Source: Leptospirales bacterium (GTDB lineage Bacteria; Spirochaetota; Leptospiria; Leptospirales; Leptospiraceae). Taken from it: a stretch of DNA of 64,000 nt. Of this stretch, positions 1-8,000 are shown one piece after another. A model generated the notes under the pieces. It ran no database searches. It had not been told where the DNA came from and saw only the letters and a program-made list of their open reading frames with translations. The translations under genes were made by a program, and so were the position numbers. Where the stretch lies: NCBI GenBank assembly GCA_013297885.1, contig JAAFIR010000003.1, positions 1 to 64,000 on the forward strand. The letters are read 5' to 3'. Every line of letters starts with the position of its first letter. Positions within the stretch are counted from its first letter, which is position 1.

Positions 1-107
1 GCTAGTTAGGTTGTAAACCTTGAAAGTGATGGTAGGCTTCTTCTACAGTTTGTTCGGTGAACTTTTTTACTGATAATTTAAAACAGGAAAAAAGTCACCT
101 TTTTATC
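1..107. other. Left edge, no supported gene
   Basis: No complete gene is visible. On the minus strand about 27 codons between two stops read like protein (VKKFTEQTVEEAYHHFQ, then stop near the left edge), but they have no start codon. They lie immediately beside element copy A, so this could be the 3' remnant of a gene cut off by the element, or chance. Confidence 0.3.
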
Positions 108-250
108 TAATGGAAAGTGATTGAAAAGGGGTCAATTTTTTTTGTATAAAAAAAATTGACCGAAGTTGAAAGCACGGTTTTTTTGTGTCGTAGATCATAG
201 GCACGCCTCTCATTCTACTAAATGATTTCGACACAAAAAAATTCGCCCAA
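108..250 (-). repeat. Structured dispersed element, copy A
   Basis: This is a complete copy read on the minus strand. It enters with CATTTGGGCGAA (rc of 240-252). The first hairpin has arms 229-234 and 185-190 (GTGTCG/CGACAC), extended by T and A runs. The middle joint is ACCGTGCTTTC. The second hairpin is a 14-bp stem, 148-161 with 130-143, over a 4-nt loop. The exit is TTCAATCACTTTCC. The end-joining helix is degenerate here, because the exit reads TTTCC instead of TTCGC. It points away from the gene that starts at 298. Confidence 0.8.
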
Positions 251-297
251 ATGAATTTACAAGTTATCTAAAGATTTTTTTTTCCGATATTATAGAG

Positions 298-2199
298 GTG
301 AGAATCTTTTTATATTTGATAAGTTTAGTTTTATTTTCCCATGATGAAAGATTGGATAAAAAGAAAATTTATAAACTTCCAAATGAAGTAATTTCGGTAG
401 AAAACAAAAACAAATTAATTGCTGAAACTGAAAATTTATCTGAGCAAAATTCTGAAATTCTCAACAAGCTTGCAGAATACTATTCTCAATTTATAGAAGA
501 CAAAAGAATTGAAGCAATTCGTGAAAAAGGAATTCCATACAAAGATAAAACTTCTGAGGTTACAAAAGATTTTAAAAACCAAATGGGGACTTTCCCAATT
601 CCATCAGATGTAAATTCGATTCGTATTTTTGGAGATAATATTCGCAAATCAAATAATGAGTCTTATACTACTCGCGATTCAGAAATTTTATTTGCACTAC
701 AAAAAAAATTAGCAGAAAATTTTGCAAAACTTGGAGATAAAAATAAATCCAAAGAAGCTTATCTTCAAGCTTTGAGATATAGAAATTTTTCAGTTGTCGA
801 AGATCGTTTTTTTAAAGATGAAGTTTTATCTGAATTAGAGCCTGAAAAAGTTGAACAAATTAATACTCATAAAGCTACTAAAGAAGCTTTTGAAAAAAAT
901 AAATCTGAATTAAAAAGAATTAAAGATGAATATTATAAAGTTCATTCTGATTATGCAAAAAAAAATATAAATGAAGCTGATTCAAATGAAAAATTAAAAA
1001 CCTTAAAAGAAAATATTTTGTATTTGGAAGAAGCTGTTAAAGTCTCTGAAAAAAATTACAATGATTCTTATACTAAAAATTTTAAAGTATATGTTGAGAA
1101 TAAAAATTTTGAAGATTCAGAATTTGTTTTAAATTTTGCAAAATTAATTTTTCAAGTTGAAAACGAAAATAAGAACTTAACTAAAATTGAAAAAAAATCA
1201 GGTGAATTAAAATCAGGAATTTTTATAGATTTAGATAATTCCAAAAATAGAAATTTTGATTCATATGCTGAATGGTTGAGATTTGCAATTAGACTTAACC
1301 CAAAAAATTCAGAAGCAATTTTTTTACTTGCTGAAGAATTGAGAACTTCAGGAAAAAGAAAAGAAGCAATTTCCATGTATTTGCAATATTTAAGTCTTGA
1401 TAAAAAAGATAATTTATATAGAGTTTATAGAAGTCTTGCAAGTCTTTACAGTGAAGAAAAAAAATATGTATTGGCTTCTTATTATTATGATTTAATTTCA
1501 AAATCAATTACTAATGAAGAAACTTTAAAAAACGATCCCTATTTATTTTTTCAAATGTCTCATTTTTATTTTGAAAAAATTGGGGATTTAGAAAAATCAA
1601 AAATCAATTCAGAAATAGTTTTGGAATATATCAAAAATAAAAGAATTGAAGAAGAAGAAATCCGCAATAAAGATGATAAATTTGGAATTTCTTTATATGA
1701 AATTATTAGAAGATTAAAAACAGAATTTATTTGTAATTTTTATATTTCTGAAAATTATCATAAAAATAAATATCCTGAAAAAGAATTAACAAGTTTAGAA
1801 AAATCTTATGCAGCAAATAAATCAATTGATGAATACATCAAAGAATACAAAGAGCTTTACGCATCTTCAAAAACTGATTTTGATAATTTGAAAAAAACTT
1901 TACTGGCTTCAACAACTGGATATGATTTAGAAAAATTAAAAGAACAACAAGATCGATTGGATGATGTTAAAAATGACTTAAACTTTTTATTAATTGAAAG
2001 TGGTTCACTAAAAAAAGTTGCTGTATTCAATCGAATGATTTTAATTGAAGAAGAAAATCGAAATTATAAAAGAGTAAAAAATTTATACCAAGAAATTATT
2101 TCTGTTGGCAATCAAGATGAAGCAAGTATCGCGATTAGAAATTATGAAAGAATCAAAAAAATTGAAGCTGATGGTTATAATAGAAAAAAATTATTTTGA
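298..2199 (+). CDS. TPR-like repeat protein, probably exported
   Basis: This is a 633-residue protein of unknown function. Residues about 1-16 are hydrophobic and look like a signal peptide or anchor. Residues about 180-260 are rich in K and E and likely coiled coil. From about 320 to 400 there are helix pairs with the TPR pattern (RLNPKNSEAIFLLAEEL, then GKRKEAISMYLQYLSLD). TPR proteins act as protein-binding scaffolds; no catalytic motif is seen. The only early start is GTG at 298, with a GAGG almost touching it, so the start is uncertain; a TTG at 316 is an alternative. The 3' end overlaps the convergent lipoprotein gene by 9 bp. Confidence 0.7.
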   Translation: MRIFLYLISLVLFSHDERLDKKKIYKLPNEVISVENKNKLIAETENLSEQNSEILNKLAEYYSQFIEDKRIEAIREKGIPYKDKTSEVTKDFKNQMGTFPIPSDVNSIRIFGDNIRKSNNESYTTRDSEILFALQKKLAENFAKLGDKNKSKEAYLQALRYRNFSVVEDRFFKDEVLSELEPEKVEQINTHKATKEAFEKNKSELKRIKDEYYKVHSDYAKKNINEADSNEKLKTLKENILYLEEAVKVSEKNYNDSYTKNFKVYVENKNFEDSEFVLNFAKLIFQVENENKNLTKIEKKSGELKSGIFIDLDNSKNRNFDSYAEWLRFAIRLNPKNSEAIFLLAEELRTSGKRKEAISMYLQYLSLDKKDNLYRVYRSLASLYSEEKKYVLASYYYDLISKSITNEETLKNDPYLFFQMSHFYFEKIGDLEKSKINSEIVLEYIKNKRIEEEEIRNKDDKFGISLYEIIRRLKTEFICNFYISENYHKNKYPEKELTSLEKSYAANKSIDEYIKEYKELYASSKTDFDNLKKTLLASTTGYDLEKLKEQQDRLDDVKNDLNFLLIESGSLKKVAVFNRMILIEEENRNYKRVKNLYQEIISVGNQDEASIAIRNYERIKKIEADGYNRKKLF

Positions 2200-2664
2200 G
2201 TATTTAAGAATATCATCTTTAATTTCAGAAATTTCTTCTTTTAAGGGATATCCTTCATCACCAATAACATCAAATTCTATGTTATCAATTACTTCTTGTT
2301 CTAAAACAATTTGAAGTCTATATTTTCCAACTTCTAAATTTGCAAATTTATCTTTTAAACTTGAAGATTCTGGTTCAATAAATTTTTTCTTTAAATCAAT
2401 TTCTACAAATCCCATTGATTCTTTTTCAAGCCGAATAACATATTCAACACTTGGACCTGGGTTTGAGTCAAAAGTATAAATATAATGAATTGTTTCATTT
2501 GGAGAAAAAACTAAATTTTTTCTAGTCATTTTAAAATCTGTTACATTATAAACTTCTTTTTCTAAAATAGATTTTTCAGAATCGTCAGTAGTTGCCCAAC
2601 CAAATTCTCCATTGTTTCCACAATTGAATAAAAAAAATAAAATAATTAGAAAATAAAATTTCAT
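2191..2664 (-). CDS. Putative lipoprotein
   Basis: This 157-residue protein starts with a short hydrophobic segment followed by a lipobox-like cysteine (LIILFFLFNCGNN, Cys about 15), so it is probably a lipoprotein. The mature part looks beta-rich and has charged strands; I do not recognise a family. A small membrane-protein gene lies 29 bp upstream on the same strand and probably shares its transcript. The gene converges on the TPR-like gene and overlaps its end by 9 bp, leaving no room for a terminator between them. Confidence 0.65.
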   Translation of the reverse strand: MKFYFLIILFFLFNCGNNGEFGWATTDDSEKSILEKEVYNVTDFKMTRKNLVFSPNETIHYIYTFDSNPGPSVEYVIRLEKESMGFVEIDLKKKFIEPESSSLKDKFANLEVGKYRLQIVLEQEVIDNIEFDVIGDEGYPLKEEISEIKDDILKYSK

Positions 2665-2693
2665 TAATATTAAAATCGGTTATTAATAAGAAT

Positions 2694-2855
2694 CTATTCT
2701 TCATTTTTTACTATTTTTGCTCTGTCAGTGATATTTTTTTCTCTTTCTAGACCAGTCTCTCTAAGATTTTTGGTTATATGGAATAGGTTTTTTAATTTAT
2801 TTCTGATATACCAATATGCTAAAAATAGAAGCAAAAAAAATAAAAATATTTTCAT
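2694..2855 (-). CDS. Small single-pass membrane protein (53 aa)
   Basis: This short ORF encodes an N-terminal membrane helix (MKIFLFFLLLFLAYWYI), then a basic amphipathic tail ending in DRAKIVKNEE. It has an ATG start and a TAG stop. The hydrophobic-then-charged layout and the same-strand position 29 bp before a lipoprotein gene support it being real. I do not recognise the family. Small anchors of this type are common in spirochaete genomes but usually have no assigned role. Confidence 0.55.
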   Translation of the reverse strand: MKIFLFFLLLFLAYWYIRNKLKNLFHITKNLRETGLEREKNITDRAKIVKNEE

Positions 2856-2899
2856 AATAAAAATATATTTATGAATCTAAGTAGGTCAATCTTTTTCTA

Positions 2900-4051
2900 A
2901 TGTTAAATTCAGTTTTTAAACCAATCCATTTTGATACTACCAAATTAGAATTTCATGCTTCTTGCGGGGAAGGATTAGATGTTTTTTTACAACATGAAGT
3001 CAAGTCTTTTGGCTTAAAAATTATTTCTTCAAATCGCGGTGGAGTTTATTTTGAAACTAGAGATTCTTCAAAACTTTCCAATTTTTTACTTAACACAAGA
3101 TTTTCTTCAAGAGTCTCTTTCAGCTTAACAAAAATTCTTGCCGAAACACCGGATGAATTGTATGAAAAATCAAAAAAACTTCCTTGGGAAAAAATTTTCC
3201 CACTTAAATCTAGTTTTAAAATTGACTCTACTACCAAAGATACTTTAAAACATTCTCAGTTTGCAATGTATCGTTTAAAAGATGCAATCATGGATAGACT
3301 TAGAGAATATAGTAGAGATGATGTTTTTATTGAAAGAGATAATCCAGATATGGTGATCTTACTACGTTCAAGCCAAAACTTTGTAAATATACAAATTTCA
3401 ATAACTTCAGATCCATTTCACAAAAGAGGTTATCGCTTAGAATCTGTTACTGCACCAATAAAAGAAACAACTGCACAAGCCTTATTGGAATTTTCTGGTT
3501 GGAATGGAGATGATGTAATCATTGATCCAATGTGTGGTTCTGGAACAATTTTAATTGAAGCAGCTTTATTAATTAAAAAAGAATTTTTGAATCATTATTT
3601 AATTTTTAAATCAAAAGTATATTCGATGTTATTCGATGAAATTCCAAAAAACAGAATTGATCATGAAGCAAAAAAACTTTTTTATGGATTTGATAATGAT
3701 AAAAGAGCAATTGAAATTGCTAAAGAGAATGCAAAAAGAGCTGGAGTTGATGATTTAATTCATTTTGAAGTTTTGGATATTTTAGATTTAACAAAAGATG
3801 AAAATTTAAAATCAGGTTTTATCGTTTTTAATCCTCCTTATGGTGAAAGACTTGGAACTGAAGAAGAGTTAAAAGAGCTTTATAAAAAAATTGGTGAAAT
3901 TTTTAGAAATGAATTTAAAGGATTTAAAATTAGCTTAGTTTGCGGAAACAAATCTTTACTTGGACAATTTAAACTTAAAGAAACTAACTCAATGAATTTA
4001 AGTATTGCAAAGCAAAAAGCAAAATTTGTAAATTACGAAATTCATGAATGA
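2900..4051 (+). CDS. THUMP-domain class I RNA methyltransferase (RlmL N-half type)
   Basis: This is a 383-residue SAM-dependent methyltransferase of the UPF0020 type. The N-terminal part (about 10-170) is the ferredoxin-like plus THUMP RNA-binding region (FHASCGEGLDVFLQHEVK). The catalytic part carries motif I, DPMCGSGTILIEAALL, at about 207, an acidic motif II (YGFDNDKRAIEIAKENA), and the NPPYGERLG catalytic motif at about 310. Relatives (RlmL N-terminal half, YpsC type) make m2G in 23S rRNA; the exact target nucleotide here is inference. Its 3' end overlaps the next gene by 8 bp, suggesting translational coupling. Confidence 0.88.
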   Translation: MLNSVFKPIHFDTTKLEFHASCGEGLDVFLQHEVKSFGLKIISSNRGGVYFETRDSSKLSNFLLNTRFSSRVSFSLTKILAETPDELYEKSKKLPWEKIFPLKSSFKIDSTTKDTLKHSQFAMYRLKDAIMDRLREYSRDDVFIERDNPDMVILLRSSQNFVNIQISITSDPFHKRGYRLESVTAPIKETTAQALLEFSGWNGDDVIIDPMCGSGTILIEAALLIKKEFLNHYLIFKSKVYSMLFDEIPKNRIDHEAKKLFYGFDNDKRAIEIAKENAKRAGVDDLIHFEVLDILDLTKDENLKSGFIVFNPPYGERLGTEEELKELYKKIGEIFRNEFKGFKISLVCGNKSLLGQFKLKETNSMNLSIAKQKAKFVNYEIHE

Positions 4052-5132
4052 AAAAGAGTTATTATCTAGATTAATTAAAATTACTGGTAAAGAAAATGAC
4101 TCAAAAGTTTTTCTTAATGCATTCAAATTAATTGAAAAAGAAAAATTTGCTCTTTTGTATATTAGCCCAAATTCTGTTTTCTCATTTATACAGAATATTT
4201 TAGTTGATATAAAATTTCTTCATTCTTTAGAATTATACCCGACAATTTTAATTTCAAAAGAAACAAAAGACTATTTAGATTTATTTTTTAAAAAACAGTT
4301 TTTAGAAGAGAAAGATTTTGAAATTATTGAAAAAAGTAAAATAGATTTTATAAATTTAAAAGAAATAATTAATCAGAAAAAAATCCCTTTTGTAATCATT
4401 AAATCTGATCAAGAAATTTTTTCAGATTTGGATTTTTTTCAAAATAATTTTCTTTATAAAAAAATTATTTATTTAGATACTGAAGCTCCATTTTTGAATC
4501 ATAGCCAAGAAAAAATTTCAATAATCAATTTAAATCAAGAACTAGTTCAAATTAGAAAAGAAGATTTGCTTTTTTTTGAAAAAATCAAAGCTTTAGTAGA
4601 AAATAGTGATACTAATTTTGTTTATACTTCACCAATAACTTTACTAACTGAATTATTCACGATCAAAGGTGCAGGAAGTCTAATTCGGAAAGGTACTGAG
4701 TTAGAAATTTATTCCAGCTTTAATGAAATAGATATTAAAAAATTAAAAGAAGTTTTAGAAAAATCTTTTAGAAAAAAAATCAAAGACTCTTATTTTGATA
4801 AAAAAATTGAATCTTTAATTTTAGAAAAAAATTACAAAGCTGGAGCAATTTTTTTTAAAACTGAATTTGGAATTTATTTGTCAAAATTTTTAGTGGATGA
4901 AATTGCTAGAGGTGAAGGAATTGGTCGAGAAATATGGGACTTGATGAAAAAAAAATATAAAGAAATTTTCTGGAGAGCAAAAAAAACAAACCTAATTCAT
5001 CCTTGGTATTTAAAAGAATGTGAGGGATTTTTTAAAACTGAAAATTGGAATTTTTATTCTATTGGAATTCCCTTAAATAAATTTCAATTGATTGAAAAAT
5101 ATATTTCCAATTTAGAAGAAGATTTTTTATGA
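4044..5132 (+). CDS. N-acetylglutamate synthase-like protein (kinase-like fold plus NAT domain)
   Basis: The C-terminal part of this 362-residue protein matches, by motif memory, the acetyltransferase domain of NAGS/NAGK enzymes. It has ITLLTELFTIKGAGSLIRKG at about 197, GEGIGREIWDLMKKK at about 290 (acetyl-CoA loop), and FWRAKKTNLIHPWYLKECEG at about 308. The N-terminal 180 residues have the length of a reduced amino-acid-kinase domain but lack recognisable kinase glycine motifs. I infer acetyl-CoA:glutamate N-acetylation, the first step of arginine synthesis. No arg gene is adjacent. It overlaps the genes on both sides. Confidence 0.65.
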   Translation: MNEKELLSRLIKITGKENDSKVFLNAFKLIEKEKFALLYISPNSVFSFIQNILVDIKFLHSLELYPTILISKETKDYLDLFFKKQFLEEKDFEIIEKSKIDFINLKEIINQKKIPFVIIKSDQEIFSDLDFFQNNFLYKKIIYLDTEAPFLNHSQEKISIINLNQELVQIRKEDLLFFEKIKALVENSDTNFVYTSPITLLTELFTIKGAGSLIRKGTELEIYSSFNEIDIKKLKEVLEKSFRKKIKDSYFDKKIESLILEKNYKAGAIFFKTEFGIYLSKFLVDEIARGEGIGREIWDLMKKKYKEIFWRAKKTNLIHPWYLKECEGFFKTENWNFYSIGIPLNKFQLIEKYISNLEEDFL

Positions 5133-5464
5133 ATGTATTTTTTTATGATGGAAATTGTAAGTTCTGTTCCAATCTTGCTTTTAAACTAAAAAGTCTAAAT
5201 TTGAATCGTAAAATTAGTATTTTCTCATTTAGAGATTTTAGTGAAATTGAATTAAAAAAAATCCATCCTGAGTTAAATTTTGATTTGCTTCAAGGGAATG
5301 TTCAATTGATTTTTGGAAAAAAACGTTATCCAGGTTTTTTTGGAATTAGAAAATTTAGTTTTTATTTAAAAGGTTATCGTTATTTTTTTTGGATACTTTA
5401 TCTTCCTTTAATCCCTTTCATTGGTATAATTATCTTACAGCTTCTAAAAAGATTAAAAAACTAA
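5129..5464 (+). CDS. DCC-family (DUF393) thiol oxidoreductase-like protein
   Basis: This 111-residue protein opens with FYDGNCKFCSNLAFKLKSLN. That is the YDGxCxxC signature of DUF393 proteins, named for their DxxCxxC motif and predicted to have a thioredoxin-like thiol-disulfide role. The last 25 residues are hydrophobic (FWILYLPLIPFIGIIILQLL), so the protein may be membrane-tethered at its C-terminus. Its ATG overlaps the preceding stop (ATGA), so it is probably coupled to the NAGS-like gene. The substrate is unknown. Confidence 0.8.
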   Translation: MNVFFYDGNCKFCSNLAFKLKSLNLNRKISIFSFRDFSEIELKKIHPELNFDLLQGNVQLIFGKKRYPGFFGIRKFSFYLKGYRYFFWILYLPLIPFIGIIILQLLKRLKN

Positions 5465-5505
5465 ATTTTACTTGTAAAAAAACAAAGTAAAAAAAACTTT
5501 ATGTT

Positions 5506-5889
5506 ATGAAATTTTATATCTTAATTTCCATTATAATTTATTTACTATCAAATTGTTCTGGAATTAATTTAAGAAATAATCCCATAAAATTTTCTCCTAA
5601 TATGAACCCTTCCTCTGAATATGCAGAAATTGGAACTGTGATTTCTAAAGGTGGTTTTTTTTTTCACCAAGACTCATCTATTCTATACATTGGTGAAGCA
5701 GATTTGAATAGAACTGGGAGATCTTGTGCACAATCTTTTTTTTATTTATTAGCATTTGGTGATGCAAGTATTGATGCTGCAAGAGTTAATGGAGCAGTTA
5801 CAAAAATTGGAATTATAGAACAACAAACAACTGCAATATTAGGAACAGTTTTTCACAGACATTGTACAATCATAAGGGGAGATAAATGA
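5506..5889 (+). CDS. TRL-like lipoprotein 1
   Basis: This 127-residue protein has a lipoprotein-type leader (IIIYLLSNCSGIN, Cys about 17). Its C-terminal half matches the TRL-like pattern: GRSCAQSFFYLLAFGDASI, then a VTKIGIIEQQ strand, then HRHCTIIRG at the end. TRL-like proteins are small bacterial lipoproteins of unknown function with a conserved pair of cysteines. This is the first of three tandem paralogues, and its stop overlaps the next start (ATGA). A long insert between the leader and the TRL core makes it the longest of the three. Confidence 0.7.
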   Translation: MKFYILISIIIYLLSNCSGINLRNNPIKFSPNMNPSSEYAEIGTVISKGGFFFHQDSSILYIGEADLNRTGRSCAQSFFYLLAFGDASIDAARVNGAVTKIGIIEQQTTAILGTVFHRHCTIIRGDK

Positions 5890-6188
5890 AATATATTTTA
5901 ATTTTATTATTTCTAAATTGTGCAACTTCACCTGTTTCGGGATTACTATTCAGTTATATTGACTTTGCAGGTGAAATGAACAAGGATAATATGATTCCTG
6001 CTTCCACAAAAGCTCAAGGTTGCCAATATAATATTCTTGGATTATTTGCCTTCGGAAATTCTGGTGCAGGACAAATTGCATACGACAAAGGTATCAAAAG
6101 AATTTCTTCAATTGATCATTCTGCTTTATCTATTTTAGCTGTTTTATTTCAAAGAAACTGCACAATAGTAACAGGAGCAACTTACTAA
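5886..6188 (+). CDS. TRL-like lipoprotein 2
   Basis: This 100-residue paralogue of its neighbours has a leader ending at a lipobox (ILILLFLNCATSP, Cys about 12), the core QGCQYNILGLFAFGNSGAGQ, the strand IKRISSIDHSAL, and terminal FQRNCTIVTG. The two core cysteines (CQYN and NCTIV) line up with those of the flanking copies. It overlaps the upstream gene by 4 bp and the downstream gene by 1 bp, so the three are almost certainly co-translated. The function of this family is unknown. Confidence 0.72.
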   Translation: MKYILILLFLNCATSPVSGLLFSYIDFAGEMNKDNMIPASTKAQGCQYNILGLFAFGNSGAGQIAYDKGIKRISSIDHSALSILAVLFQRNCTIVTGATY

Positions 6189-6520
6189 TGAAAAAAAAAT
6201 ATCTATTTCTTATATTATTATTTTTAAATTGTGTTAGTACAATTGCTCCGGGAATAATTTTTAATTCAACTGAAGAGCATGTCTACCCCAATCGTGGAGT
6301 AAGTTATCTCGGAATAGGGATGATTTCTAAAAAAGTAGAATCCTGTACTTATCATTCTTTAATTATTGATATATTTGTGAGAACTAGACCTTCGAGTTTG
6401 GAATCATTATTAAAAGAGTACAAAATAAAAAAACTTGGAGTAGTTGATCATTCTTCTTACTCTTTTTTTGCACCGTTATTTTATAAAAATTGTTTTGTGA
6501 TTTGGGGAGAATTAGAATGA
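6188..6520 (+). CDS. TRL-like lipoprotein 3
   Basis: This 110-residue third paralogue has a leader with lipobox (LFLILLFLNCVST, Cys about 15), a core beginning VESCTYHSLIIDIFVR, the IKKLGVVDHSSYSF strand and a final FYKNCFVIWG. The glycine/alanine-rich GDASI segment of copy 1 is replaced by a charged stretch (RTRPSSLESLLKEYK), so it is the most divergent of the three. Its stop overlaps the ATG of the DUF5683-type gene (ATGA), extending the same operon. Confidence 0.68.
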   Translation: MKKKYLFLILLFLNCVSTIAPGIIFNSTEEHVYPNRGVSYLGIGMISKKVESCTYHSLIIDIFVRTRPSSLESLLKEYKIKKLGVVDHSSYSFFAPLFYKNCFVIWGELE

Positions 6521-7680
6521 AGTGTATTTTATTTTTATTAGTTGCTGGTAGCTTATTTGGGGATAAGATACTATTAAAAAATGGAAAATCTATTCAAGGG
6601 GAAGTGGTTTCTCAAAATTCAGGAGTTGTAATTATTAAAACTGCTAATGGACAAAAAAAAATCAATATGAAAGAAGTAATGTCAGTTGTTTATGTTGAAG
6701 TAAAAAACAAACCTCAAAAAAGAATTGTTAGAAAGAAAAAAGAAATCTTAGATGAATCAGAAATTTTTACTTCAGTGAAAGAAGAAAAAGAACCAATTGT
6801 AATCATTAAAGAAACAAATTCTAAGCCATCTGATAAATCAGAAAAAATTATTGAGAAATCAGAAAAAATTACAATTGATAAAGAGTTAACAGACAAAGTG
6901 ATGCAAAAGTTTGAAGACGCAGATAAAAGAAGAGCTGAGCAAACAAAAGGTGAAGTTGTTATTCTAAGAGAAGAGTTAGATTATTTAAAAAAAGAAAAAG
7001 ATAGAGCTAAAACTATTAATGATGATAACGATAAATTAAAAAAAGAGTATGATAAAAGAATTGCAGCTGTGGAAATCCGTACAAGAAGATTAGAAAAATA
7101 TCTTGGTATGGATGAAACTATGGTTGATTATTACCAAAAACCAAGAAGCCCTTGGGATCTAGTTTGGAGATCTGCACTTTTTCCAGGATGGGGGCATCGT
7201 CATGCAAAAGAAGAATATACTGGAAACACTTACACCACCACAATTTTAATTTTGTTACCTCTTGGATATTTTATTAATTACCAAGCTGATGCTGCTAAGG
7301 CTGCTCTTGACTCTAGCTTAAGAACAAAAATGGTTTCCACTTATTTACAGTATACTTCTGTTGGAATTCCTGTAAGTTTAACAAATGCCTCTCTTTATAG
7401 TATTTATGGAAATTACGAAACAGCTGTTACAGCAATTGATTCACAAAAAGAACTTTCTAGAATATTTTTTAATACAGCTATATTAATTTATTTTTTTCAG
7501 ATTGGTCATGCTTATTTTACAGGTGTGGAATGGGCTAAAACAAAACCAAGAAATTATTCAAACGAAGAATTAATGAAACCAACAGGTCTAAATTTAAAAA
7601 CTGTTCCAGATAACCAAATCCAATTTGGAGCAAATCAACGTGGCGTTGAGTATAGAATGGAATACACTTCAATTTTTTAG
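6517..7680 (+). CDS. LKNG-module / DUF5683-type membrane protein
   Basis: The chosen start is the ATG at 6517, which overlaps the upstream stop and gives a clean signal peptide (MKCILFLLVAGSLFGD); the frame is open back to 6490. Residues about 18-60 form a small beta module (KILLKNGKSIQGEVVSQNSG, ending in a VVYVEV strand). Residues about 100-195 are charged and coiled-coil-like. The C-terminal part (about 205 onward) begins PRSPWDLVWRSALFPGWGH, typical of DUF5683-like domains, with two or three membrane helices. The function is unknown. Element copy B begins 6 nt after its stop. Confidence 0.7.
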   Translation: MKCILFLLVAGSLFGDKILLKNGKSIQGEVVSQNSGVVIIKTANGQKKINMKEVMSVVYVEVKNKPQKRIVRKKKEILDESEIFTSVKEEKEPIVIIKETNSKPSDKSEKIIEKSEKITIDKELTDKVMQKFEDADKRRAEQTKGEVVILREELDYLKKEKDRAKTINDDNDKLKKEYDKRIAAVEIRTRRLEKYLGMDETMVDYYQKPRSPWDLVWRSALFPGWGHRHAKEEYTGNTYTTTILILLPLGYFINYQADAAKAALDSSLRTKMVSTYLQYTSVGIPVSLTNASLYSIYGNYETAVTAIDSQKELSRIFFNTAILIYFFQIGHAYFTGVEWAKTKPRNYSNEELMKPTGLNLKTVPDNQIQFGANQRGVEYRMEYTSIF

Positions 7681-7686
7681 TTTTAA

Positions 7687-7850
7687 TTTGGGCGATTTTT
7701 TTTCCACCTAATATTAATTAAACGATATAATTTTTTTATGTTAATGGAAAAAAATCGTTCTATCCGCTTCAATCTTTTGCAATAAATCGAATTGAATTAA
7801 AAAGCTAAATTATGCAAAAGGATTTTCGCTTCTATCACTATCGCTTTGTG
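7687..7850 (+). repeat. Structured dispersed element, copy B
   Basis: This is a complete copy that starts 6 nt after a stop codon, in the sense direction. The end-joining helix is GCGAT 7692-7696 with ATCGC 7840-7844. The first hairpin pairs the T-run plus CCA at 7697-7706 with 7745-7754. The joint is TCTATCCGCTTCAATC. The second hairpin is TTTTGCA 7775-7781 with TGCAAAA 7813-7819. The exit is GCTTCTATCACTATCGC. The remaining 150 bp to 8000 hold nothing I can support. Confidence 0.82.
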
Positions 7851-8000
7851 TTGAGTAGATTTATTTTTCAGATATTTACTATAGATAAAATTATATTTGA
7901 TAGGACTTTTAGTTACAAACATTCAGAAAATCTTGCAGAAAGAATTTGTAAATATGATTTTGGAATTTCAAGTTTTTGTTAGTTTAAAAAAATTTCTTAA

